From Bifidobacterium magnum (GTDB lineage: Bacteria; Actinomycetota; Actinomycetes; Actinomycetales; Bifidobacteriaceae), in NCBI RefSeq assembly GCF_000741255.1, contig NZ_JGZB01000003.1, positions 124,001 through 188,000 of the forward strand: a stretch of 64,000 nucleotides of DNA. Direction: 5' to 3'. The position numbers and the translations under genes were made by a program. Below, one piece after another: positions 53,333 to 60,857 of the stretch. Below the pieces are notes generated by a model, which was not told the origin of the DNA, searched no databases, and saw only the letters and a program-made list of their open reading frames with translations. How positions within the stretch are numbered: the first letter of the stretch is position 1; the number at the start of each line of letters is the position of its first letter.

Positions 53333-53366
53333 GGCCGAAGAGTCCGCCATTTGGACTGCTTCGGCC
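53333..53366 (-). terminator. Terminator of aspA, upstream of feoA
   Basis: 13-bp hairpin with one bulged base (53333-53345 with 53353-53366), loop about seven bases, followed on the minus strand by CTCCTTTTATTTC. Confidence 0.75.
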
Positions 53367-53388
53367 GTCTTCATATGATGAAAATCAC

Positions 53389-53406
53389 ATTATCTTAGGT
53401 GATAAT
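53389..53406. promoter_or_regulatory. ATTATC-N6-GATAAT palindrome downstream of aspA
   Basis: ATTATC (53389-53394), TTAGGT, GATAAT (53401-53406), within an AT-rich stretch. It has Fur-box-like (GATAAT) and DtxR-like (TTAGGT) features and lies about 110 bases upstream of feoA, with the hairpin between. Confidence 0.4.
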
Positions 53407-53423
53407 AATCATATTTTTTGGGG

Positions 53424-54875
53424 TTACCGTTCGTCACCATCGCCGACTTCCCGGCACGTCTGCCCGAGCTTGCGCGACAGGCGCACCACGTCGAGCAGAT
53501 AGTCGAGCTTCTCGGGCGGGGTGTCCGTGCGTTCGCCGGCCACGTCGCGGATCGTGCGATGCTGCTCCACGGCTTCCTTGGCGATACGCGCGGCGGCCTC
53601 GTAGCCGATCACGTCGTTGAGCGCGGCCGACAGGGACGGGGATTCCTCGGCGTAGATGCGTCCGATCGTGGCGTTGATCTCGATGCCCTCCACACACTTG
53701 GTGCGGAACATGTCCATCGCGTTGCCGAGCAGCGCCATGCCCGTCAAGATCTCGTGGACGATCACGGGGTCGAAAGCGTTGAGCTGCAATTGGCCCTCGG
53801 CGGCGGCCCAATTGACCGTCACGTCCATACCGAACACCATGAAGCAGCACTGGTCCACGCACTCGGGGATCACGGGGTTGACCTTCGCGGGCATAATCGA
53901 TGAGCCCGCCTGGCGCGCCGGCACCATAAGGTCCTCGAATCCCGCGCGCGGGCCCGAGTTGAGCAGGCGCAGGTCGTCGGCGGCCTTCTTTAAGTGAATC
54001 GCGAGATTCTTCAATGCGGAGCTGGCCGCGATATACGCGCTCATGTCCGTGACGGAAGCGACGGGATCGTGCGCGGCGTATACGGGCAGTCCCGTAATCT
54101 CGGCGAGCATGCGCGTGGCCGTCTCGCGGAACCGCAGGTCCGCGCAAATGCCCGTGCCGATGGCCGTGGCTCCCAAATTCAGGTCGCACAGCGTTCCCGT
54201 CAGCGAACGCAACGCCTGCAAGTCGAGCTTGAGGAAACTGGCGAACGCGTGGAACTCCTGGCCGTAGGTCATGGGAACGGCGTCCTGCAGCTGCGTACGG
54301 CCGAGCTTGACCGAATGGATATGCTTGTCGGCCAGGTCGTGGAATGCGCGGCGCAAGCGGTCGCAGCTCTCGATAAGCGGTTTGAGCTCGAGCGCGATGG
54401 CGATTTTGCATGCGGCCGGGAACGTGTCGTTCGTGGACTGCGAATGGTTCACGTCGTCGTTGGGGTGGATGTAGGCGTAGTCGCCGCGCTTGTGTCCGGC
54501 CAGTTCAAGCGCACGGTTGGCGATGACCTCGTTCATGTTCATGTTCATCGACGTTCCCGCGCCGCCTTGCAACACGTCCACGGGGAACTGGTCGTTGAAA
54601 TCGCCCGCCTCGATCTCGAGACACGCCTGCTCAATGTAATGCGCCTTCGTGGCGTCGATCAGGCCGAGCTCGGCGTTGGCGCGCGCGCAAGCGCGTTTGA
54701 TCATGGCGTAGGCGCGGATAAGCATGGGATGGCGCTGCTCGGGAACTCCCGACACCGTGAAATTGTTGAGCGCGCGCTGCGTGTGGATGCCCCAATACAC
54801 ATTGGCCGGCACTTCCATTTCGCCGATGCAGTCGTGTTCGAGACGGGTGGCGCCGTCCATCGCTTCTTCATTCAT
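53424..54875 (-). CDS. aspA: Aspartate ammonia-lyase
   Basis: 483 residues of the fumarase/aspartase superfamily; deaminates L-aspartate to fumarate. Family signature GSSIMPAKVNP, the TSMNMNMNEVIANRALEL segment and VNHSQSTNDTFPAA are intact. ATG 54875 with GAGGA ten or so bases upstream; ATG 54893 in frame is an alternative. Fumarate made here could feed the SdhAB-type fumarate reductase elsewhere in the window. Divergent from the deoxyribosyltransferase-like gene. Confidence 0.94.
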   Translation of the reverse strand: MNEEAMDGATRLEHDCIGEMEVPANVYWGIHTQRALNNFTVSGVPEQRHPMLIRAYAMIKRACARANAELGLIDATKAHYIEQACLEIEAGDFNDQFPVDVLQGGAGTSMNMNMNEVIANRALELAGHKRGDYAYIHPNDDVNHSQSTNDTFPAACKIAIALELKPLIESCDRLRRAFHDLADKHIHSVKLGRTQLQDAVPMTYGQEFHAFASFLKLDLQALRSLTGTLCDLNLGATAIGTGICADLRFRETATRMLAEITGLPVYAAHDPVASVTDMSAYIAASSALKNLAIHLKKAADDLRLLNSGPRAGFEDLMVPARQAGSSIMPAKVNPVIPECVDQCCFMVFGMDVTVNWAAAEGQLQLNAFDPVIVHEILTGMALLGNAMDMFRTKCVEGIEINATIGRIYAEESPSLSAALNDVIGYEAAARIAKEAVEQHRTIRDVAGERTDTPPEKLDYLLDVVRLSRKLGQTCREVGDGDER

Positions 54876-55050
54876 GACGTACTTTTTCCTCATCTTCGAT
54901 ACAGATCGCGCACGATGCGACACAAGCGCATGGGTGCCCGCAATAATCCGTGGGACAGTTTAGACCGCGGTGTGCATCGTGCGCCATGACGATTATTGCC
55001 AATAGCGCATTCGACACGCGTTTGTGCGGGGCACGCTGTGTAATGGAGTC

Positions 55051-55521
55051 ATGGAAACACTTATTGATGAAAATGTGGAGTTCACTTCTTCCGAACCCAT
55101 TTACGATTTTTATGTAGCGGGCCCGTTCTTCACCAACACCGAGGTGGAGAGCATGGAACGCCTCGAAAAGGTGCTGCAGGATCGCCACAAGAAGCTGTTC
55201 ATGCCGCGCTTCGCCGGCGGCCAGGACAGCATCGCCGAGGATGGCGGCAAGGCCGTGTTCGCCAAGGATGTGCAGGCCATCCGCAACTCCAAGGCCATCA
55301 TCGCCAACCTCGTGGATGATGATCCGGGCACGCTGTTCGAAATCGGCTATGCCTATGCGCTGGGCAAGCCCGTGTACCTGTACAACGAGGGCATGGAGCC
55401 GGGCGCGAAGATGAACCTCATGCTCGTTCGTTCCGCCAAGGTGATCCTGACGGGTCCGGCCGATCTGGAAGCTCTGCTGGATTCCGGCGAGTTCGAAGCT
55501 GTGGACGTGACGATCTACTGA
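55051..55521 (+). CDS. Nucleoside 2-deoxyribosyltransferase-family protein
   Basis: 156 residues. DFYVAGPFF at the N-terminus and DDPGTLFEIGYAYALGKPVYLYN, containing the family Asp and the nucleophile-type Glu, are the core motifs. Such enzymes transfer deoxyribose between bases in nucleoside salvage; some relatives hydrolyse nucleotides instead. ATG 55051 with a GGAG just upstream (an alternative ATG at 55043 is out of frame). Monocistronic, with a UUCG-loop terminator after it. Confidence 0.85.
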   Translation: METLIDENVEFTSSEPIYDFYVAGPFFTNTEVESMERLEKVLQDRHKKLFMPRFAGGQDSIAEDGGKAVFAKDVQAIRNSKAIIANLVDDDPGTLFEIGYAYALGKPVYLYNEGMEPGAKMNLMLVRSAKVILTGPADLEALLDSGEFEAVDVTIY

Positions 55522-55547
55522 TCGGGCCGTTTCCAACCGCTTGTATG

Positions 55548-55576
55548 GCCGCTCCGGTTCGCCGGGGCGGCTTTTT
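55548..55576 (+). terminator. Intrinsic terminator with UUCG tetraloop
   Basis: 10-bp stem GCCGCTCCGG/CCGGGGCGGC (one G-U pair) closed by TTCG, then TTTTT. Confidence 0.93.
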
Positions 55577-55679
55577 ATATACGCATGCACCGATTCCGCA
55601 TGGTGTGCGTCGAGTTGCCGGCAAAAATCGCGCGTGGCACAGTGGAAGGGCCGTCCCATGATCTCCGGGAGGATAGGTT

Positions 55680-57425
55680 ATGCGTTTGGTCCTGCGGTAC
55701 ATGAAACCGTATTGGAAACTCGCCACGGTTACGGTGCTGTTGTCGTTCGTGGAGTCGTTGGCGACGTTGCTCGTGCCCACCTTCGTGGCGCAATTGATCA
55801 ATGAGGGGGCGGTGGGCCGTTCGTTTCGCGCGATGGTCTCCACCTGCGTCAATATGGCCGCGGTGGCGCTGCTCGCCTCGGCGTGCGCGATCACGGGCGG
55901 ATGGTGTGTGGCGAAATTGTCGAGCCACGTCGCCAAGGATCTGCGCGACGCCGTCTATGAAAAGTCGCTCGATTTGTCGATGTTCGATTTCCGTTCGTTC
56001 GGAACGGCCTCGATGACCACGCGCACGCTCAACGACGTCAATATCATCCAGGTCATGATCACGAACGCCGTCATGGTGATCATGCCCGTACCGTTCATTT
56101 TCGCGATTTCCCTGGTTCTCGCCTTCCGTGCCTCCGTGCCGCTGGCATGGTGCTTGGTGGGCGTCATTGTGCTCGTCATCATTATCGCGGCGTTCATCAT
56201 GAAATCCGCGGCGCCGCTGTTCCGCAAACTCCAAAAATTGTTGGACCGCATCGGCGCGGTCCTGCTGGAAAACATGACGGGCGCGCGCGTTATCCGGGCT
56301 TTCGGACAGGAAGCCTTCGAGCGCGACCGCATGGACCGCACCTTCCGCGACTACGCGGACACCGCCATCCGCGGCAATCGGCTGTTCGCAAACCTCGACG
56401 GCCTCAGCTATCTGATGATCAACCTGTTCGTATGCGTGGTGTACTGGGCGGCCGGTCCGCTGATCAGCGTGAGGCAATTCAGCATTGGCGACATTTACGC
56501 GATTGTGGAATACGCCGTCATGTGCCTGTTCTACCTCATGATGGCGCAAATGCTTATCGTGATGTTGCCGCGTTCGCTGGAATGTTGCCGTCGCATACGC
56601 GAAGTGCTTGATTTCACGCCCAGCATCCAGGATCCCGATGTCGAAGACACCGTGCCGATGGCCGGCCGCGGGCCTCTTGACGACGGGGAAGTGCTGGCGT
56701 TCAACGATGTGACGTTCCGTTTCGCCGACGCCGAGGAAGATGCGCTCAGCCATGTAAGTTTTACCTGCCGCACGGGCAAGACGACGGCCATCATTGGCGG
56801 CACGGGGGCGGGCAAATCCACCATCGCCATGCTCGTCATGCGGTTCCATGAGGCGAACTGGGGCAGCATCACGTTGGACGGCGTCGACGTCAGACGCATG
56901 ACGCAACGCGATCTGCGCGAGCGCGTCGCCCTCGTCCAACAGCGCGCATGGCTGCTGTCGGGCACGCTTGCCGACAATTTGCGCATGCGCGACGAAGACG
57001 CCGACGAACAGCAAATCCGCCACGCCCTACAAGTCGCCCAAGCCGAAGAGTTCGTTTCCAAACTTCCCGACGGATTGCGCTCGCCCATGGCGGAAGGCGG
57101 CATGAATTTTTCTGGCGGCCAGCGTCAGCGGCTCTCGATTGCGCGTTCCCTGATGGGAGAGTCGCAACTGATCGTGTTCGACGACTCGTTCTCCGCGCTT
57201 GATTTCGCCACGGACGCCGCGTTGCGCCACGCGCTGCAAGAAGACATGGGGGACCGGGCCGTGCTCATCATTGCCCAGCGCGTCAATACGATCCGCCACG
57301 CCGACGAGATCCTTGTGCTGTCGCAAGGGCGAATTGTGGGCCGCGGCACGCACGAGACGCTGATGCGCGAATGCGACGTGTACCGCGAGATCGTGGCCTC
57401 GCAAACGCAGCAGGACAACGAGTAG
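55680..57425 (+). CDS. ABC exporter half-transporter, subunit with degenerate catalytic site
   Basis: 581 residues: six membrane helices (1-310) then an ATPase domain. Walker A GGTGAGKS, signature FSGGQRQR intact, but Walker B ends in Asp (LIVFDDSFSALD, where Glu is usual) and the H-loop has Gln (IIAQRVNTI). This is the pattern of the non-catalytic half of heterodimeric multidrug-type exporters. ATG 55680 has GGGAGGATAGG upstream. The partner gene begins 12 bases after its stop, across a run of ten G. Substrate unknown. Confidence 0.92.
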   Translation: MRLVLRYMKPYWKLATVTVLLSFVESLATLLVPTFVAQLINEGAVGRSFRAMVSTCVNMAAVALLASACAITGGWCVAKLSSHVAKDLRDAVYEKSLDLSMFDFRSFGTASMTTRTLNDVNIIQVMITNAVMVIMPVPFIFAISLVLAFRASVPLAWCLVGVIVLVIIIAAFIMKSAAPLFRKLQKLLDRIGAVLLENMTGARVIRAFGQEAFERDRMDRTFRDYADTAIRGNRLFANLDGLSYLMINLFVCVVYWAAGPLISVRQFSIGDIYAIVEYAVMCLFYLMMAQMLIVMLPRSLECCRRIREVLDFTPSIQDPDVEDTVPMAGRGPLDDGEVLAFNDVTFRFADAEEDALSHVSFTCRTGKTTAIIGGTGAGKSTIAMLVMRFHEANWGSITLDGVDVRRMTQRDLRERVALVQQRAWLLSGTLADNLRMRDEDADEQQIRHALQVAQAEEFVSKLPDGLRSPMAEGGMNFSGGQRQRLSIARSLMGESQLIVFDDSFSALDFATDAALRHALQEDMGDRAVLIIAQRVNTIRHADEILVLSQGRIVGRGTHETLMRECDVYREIVASQTQQDNE

Positions 57426-57434
57426 GGGGGGGGG
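57425..57434 (+). repeat. Homopolymer of ten G between the exporter genes
   Basis: G10 from the last base of the first gene's TAG to four bases before the second gene's ATG (57438). It coincides with the SD position of the second gene, so length changes would alter SD spacing. Confidence 0.85.
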
Positions 57435-57437
57435 CTC

Positions 57438-59336
57438 ATGGACCACATGTTCGATCCGGAACGCGACGAACGGCAACTGGACGATCTCAGCTCGTCGGAC
57501 AAGATCACGGAAGACCTGCAAAGCCGTGGCAAGGATCCCGACAACGAAGACACGGACGCGCCGGAACACACCTGGGCCACGGCCATGCGGCTCGCCAAAC
57601 AGCTTGGCAACCAGCGTACGCGGCTCTTCCTCGTGATGTCGATCATGGCGGTGCAAACCGTGTTTCATATCGGTGCGCCGCTGTATAGCGTGACGGTTAT
57701 CAACGACTTATGGAGCGCCGTGGAACAGGGATGGCGCCACCACACGGCGTTCGTTCTCGGATGGGGGCCGGACGGACTGGGCTGGAAAATTGTGATCCTC
57801 TCGCTTCTGTATGCGGGAGAATGCGCGCTTTATTACATTCCCGTCTACATGATGGCGTCGGTAGCGGAACGGCTCAACCTGACATTGCGCGAACAGATCA
57901 GCGCGAAACTGCAGGAACTGCCACTCAAGTTCTTTGACGACAACAAGCCCGGCGAAGTCCTGAGCAAAGTCACCAACGATCTCGACCGCATTTCGGAAAC
58001 GATGCAGACGGGACTGTTGCGCCTGATCAGCGCCATCGCCTCGATAATGTCGGCAATTATCATCATGATTGTCCTGTCGTGGCAGCTGACGCTCGTATTC
58101 GCGTTCTTTATCGCCATCAACATACTGATCACCAAGGCGGTGGCCGCGCGCACGCTGGCCGTGACCTCGCAACGCCAGCGCAGCATCGGAAAACTTACGG
58201 GACTGGTCGAGGAATACTATACGGGGCGCGACGTGATCAAATCGGCCAACCGGCAGGACTCGAGCGTACGGCGCATCCGCGAGCTGACCGAGGACGTGCG
58301 CAAAATCTCGCAGCACGCCGATTTCCTCGTCAACTGCGTCAACCCGTTCATCCGCATGTTCAACCGTTTTGCCATGATCGTCATCGCGCTCGTCTCCTCA
58401 TGGATGATGGCGCACGGGCGCCTGACCATCGGCGTGGTGCAGGCGTTTTTCCAATACATCAACCTGATCGGCGAACCGCTTACGGAAGCGAGCTACACGA
58501 TCAATTCGCTGCAATCCTCGCTCGCCTCGGCCGAACGCACGTTCGCGCTGCTCGACGCGCCCGAGGAACGGCCCGATCCGGCCGAACCCGAGCATGTGGC
58601 GCAACCCGTGCAAGGACGCGTGCAATTCGAACATGTGCGGTTCGGATACCGTCCCGACACGCCGCTTATGAAAGACGTGAACCTCAAAGCCGAACCCGGA
58701 CGCAAAATCGCGATTGTGGGAGCCACGGGAGCGGGCAAAACCACATTGATCAACCTGCTGATGCGCTTCTATGAAATCGACGGCGGCCGCATCACGCTCG
58801 ACGGCGTGTCCACGGCGAACATGACACGCGAGGAATTGCGGGCCAATTTCGGCATGGTATTGCAAGACACGTGGCTGTTCGGTGGCACCGTTGCGGAAAA
58901 CATCGCCTACGGCAACCGAGGCGCCACGCGCGAACAGGTCGTGGCGGCGGCCAAAGCCGCGCACGCCGACTTTTTTATCCGGACGCTGCCGCAGGGATAT
59001 GAAACCGTGCTCGACAACGAGGCGGCGAACCTTTCCGTCGGCCAACGCCAGCTGCTTACGATCGCGCGCGTGTTCCTCGCCGATCCGGCCATGCTGATTT
59101 TCGACGAGGCCACAAGCTCCGTGGACACGCGCACGGAGGCCGCGATCAGCAAAGCGATGACGGAGCTCATGAAAGGGCGTACGAGCTTCGTGATCGCCCA
59201 CCGGCTGTCCACCATCCGCGACGCCGACCTGATCCTGTACATGGAACATGGCGACATCCTCGAACAGGGCACGCATGAGGAGCTGCTGGAACGCGGCGGC
59301 AACTATGCGAAGCTGTACAACGCACAATTTGCGTGA
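57438..59336 (+). CDS. ABC exporter half-transporter, catalytically competent subunit
   Basis: 632 residues. A hydrophilic N-terminal extension of about 55 residues, six membrane helices, then an ATPase domain with Walker A GATGAGKT, Walker B LIFDEATSSVD with the catalytic Glu, and H-loop VIAHRLSTI. The signature is altered (LSVGQRQ in place of LSGGQ), which complements the altered Walker B and His of the first subunit. In the dimer one ATP site is canonical (this Walker B/His with the partner's signature) and the other degenerate. The SD is the poly-G tract. It ends seven bases before the convergent GH3 gene with no terminator in between. Confidence 0.92.
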   Translation: MDHMFDPERDERQLDDLSSSDKITEDLQSRGKDPDNEDTDAPEHTWATAMRLAKQLGNQRTRLFLVMSIMAVQTVFHIGAPLYSVTVINDLWSAVEQGWRHHTAFVLGWGPDGLGWKIVILSLLYAGECALYYIPVYMMASVAERLNLTLREQISAKLQELPLKFFDDNKPGEVLSKVTNDLDRISETMQTGLLRLISAIASIMSAIIIMIVLSWQLTLVFAFFIAINILITKAVAARTLAVTSQRQRSIGKLTGLVEEYYTGRDVIKSANRQDSSVRRIRELTEDVRKISQHADFLVNCVNPFIRMFNRFAMIVIALVSSWMMAHGRLTIGVVQAFFQYINLIGEPLTEASYTINSLQSSLASAERTFALLDAPEERPDPAEPEHVAQPVQGRVQFEHVRFGYRPDTPLMKDVNLKAEPGRKIAIVGATGAGKTTLINLLMRFYEIDGGRITLDGVSTANMTREELRANFGMVLQDTWLFGGTVAENIAYGNRGATREQVVAAAKAAHADFFIRTLPQGYETVLDNEAANLSVGQRQLLTIARVFLADPAMLIFDEATSSVDTRTEAAISKAMTELMKGRTSFVIAHRLSTIRDADLILYMEHGDILEQGTHEELLERGGNYAKLYNAQFA

Positions 59337-59343
59337 TACGCCG

Positions 59344-60696
59344 CTAGTTGCTTTTCTGGTTGAGATTCATCTTGTACTTGAGCGTCAGCACGCGCCGCGC
59401 CGCTTCCTTGACCTGCTTGGCGAACGCCGGGTCGCTTTTGGCCGTGGCCACGAGCCCCTGCAGCACGGGCGAGACAAGCGACCGGTCGTTCAGGCATACG
59501 ATGTCGCCGCCGGCCTGGACGAACAGGACTCCCAAATCGGTAGGAGCGTACCCCTGCACGGCGCTCGCCGACAACGAGTCGGAGATGACAACGCCTTTAT
59601 AGCCCGTTTTGCCGCGCAACAGGTTTTGAATGACGGTGGAGGAGAACACGGCCGGATGGTACGGGTCGATGTTCTCGTAAATGGCCAACGAAATCATGAC
59701 CATGCTCGGCTCGCCCTGCTGGATCGCCTTGGTAAACGCGCTTAGTCCGATGCTGTTTTCCGACGTGACGGTATCCACAGTGCCCTGGTCCGTGAAATCG
59801 GTGTTGCCCGTCACGGCCCCCAAGCCCGGATAGTGTTTGAGCGTGGCGCCGACATCGGCCTGTTTCATGCCTTGGATAAACGCGATCGCATGGTCGGCGG
59901 TGCCGTCGGCGCTCAGGCCGAAGTCGCGGTTCAGGGCGCCGATGGGCGCATTGCTGCCGCGATCGATCACCACCATGTCGGCCGAAGGGGCCAAATCGAT
60001 ATTGATGCCCGCGGTGTGCAATTGCTCGCCCCACTGTTGGGCGTTGGAACGCAACTCTTCAGGCGCCATGCGTCCCTGTTCATAAGCGCTGGGAATTGTG
60101 GAAAATCCCGTGCCCTGCAGATGCTGAACTGTCCCGCCTTCCTGGTCCGTGGCGATGAACAGCGGAAGCTTGGGGTCGGCGTAGGAGACGAGCGCGGACG
60201 TGACCTTGCGCACATCCGCCGTGCCGCCGTTCCAGTTGCCCATAAGCAACACGGAACCCACATGTTCATGCTCCACCCACGGTTTGAGCGCGGAAGGGTC
60301 CTCTCCCGCGTTAAGCGGCACCATGATGAGCTGGGCGCACTGTTCCTCCAGCGTCATCTTCTCGAGCGCCTGGTCGAGAAGATCTTCGGGCGTGGTGAGC
60401 GCCGCGGCGGCGTCATCCTTGGAATTGGCGCCGTCCTTGCCGTCTTTGGCATCTTTGCCCTGGTCCTTGGATGAATCCGGGACCGCGCTTTTATGCATGT
60501 CGGCCTGCGACGACGAGGAAGCGTGGGCTGTGGCATGTCGGCCGCGGTTGAGCCATTCGTCGCTTCCGAAGAACAGCGCCGCGCCAATAAGTCCCACAAT
60601 GACGAGCACCACGGTGCCGATTAACGCGATTGTGTAGAGGATATGGCGGATACGCTTCGTGCACGGGGAATGAGAATGAATATGGTGGCCCTTCAT
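59344..60696 (-). CDS. Membrane-anchored GH3 beta-N-acetylhexosaminidase-like protein
   Basis: 450 residues. N-terminal cytosolic His/Lys-rich segment, one membrane helix (YTIALIGTVVLVIVGLIGA), a low-complexity Ser/Lys/Asp linker with KDGKD repeats, then a GH3 NagZ-type domain: LFIATDQEGG, LKHYPGLGAVTGNTDF and GVVISDSLSA with the nucleophile Asp. NagZ enzymes release GlcNAc from peptidoglycan fragments; here the anchor places the domain outside the cell. ATG 60696 has no SD; CACAAT seven bases upstream (TGC before it, an extended -10) suggests a leaderless mRNA. Confidence 0.87.
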   Translation of the reverse strand: MKGHHIHSHSPCTKRIRHILYTIALIGTVVLVIVGLIGAALFFGSDEWLNRGRHATAHASSSSQADMHKSAVPDSSKDQGKDAKDGKDGANSKDDAAAALTTPEDLLDQALEKMTLEEQCAQLIMVPLNAGEDPSALKPWVEHEHVGSVLLMGNWNGGTADVRKVTSALVSYADPKLPLFIATDQEGGTVQHLQGTGFSTIPSAYEQGRMAPEELRSNAQQWGEQLHTAGINIDLAPSADMVVIDRGSNAPIGALNRDFGLSADGTADHAIAFIQGMKQADVGATLKHYPGLGAVTGNTDFTDQGTVDTVTSENSIGLSAFTKAIQQGEPSMVMISLAIYENIDPYHPAVFSSTVIQNLLRGKTGYKGVVISDSLSASAVQGYAPTDLGVLFVQAGGDIVCLNDRSLVSPVLQGLVATAKSDPAFAKQVKEAARRVLTLKYKMNLNQKSN

Positions 60697-60857
60697 AGCG
60701 CCTATTGTGGCATCGGGAGTGGCGAAAAGGAAATTCGCGGGCTGTAAGGTGGCTGCCGGGGCTGGGCGGAACCGCCATTTGCAAGGAAATTGCAAGGGAA
60801 TTGTGTGATTTCGCTCTATGAGAGGATCGCGCGCATACCGTAGCTTATGCTAAAAGA

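Noticed and set aside
53279-53374. N-terminal extension of feoA to an ATG at 53374
   Set aside because: It would translate the terminator hairpin and give 121 residues, whereas FeoA is normally about 75-90. A leaderless promoter fits the ATG at 53278.
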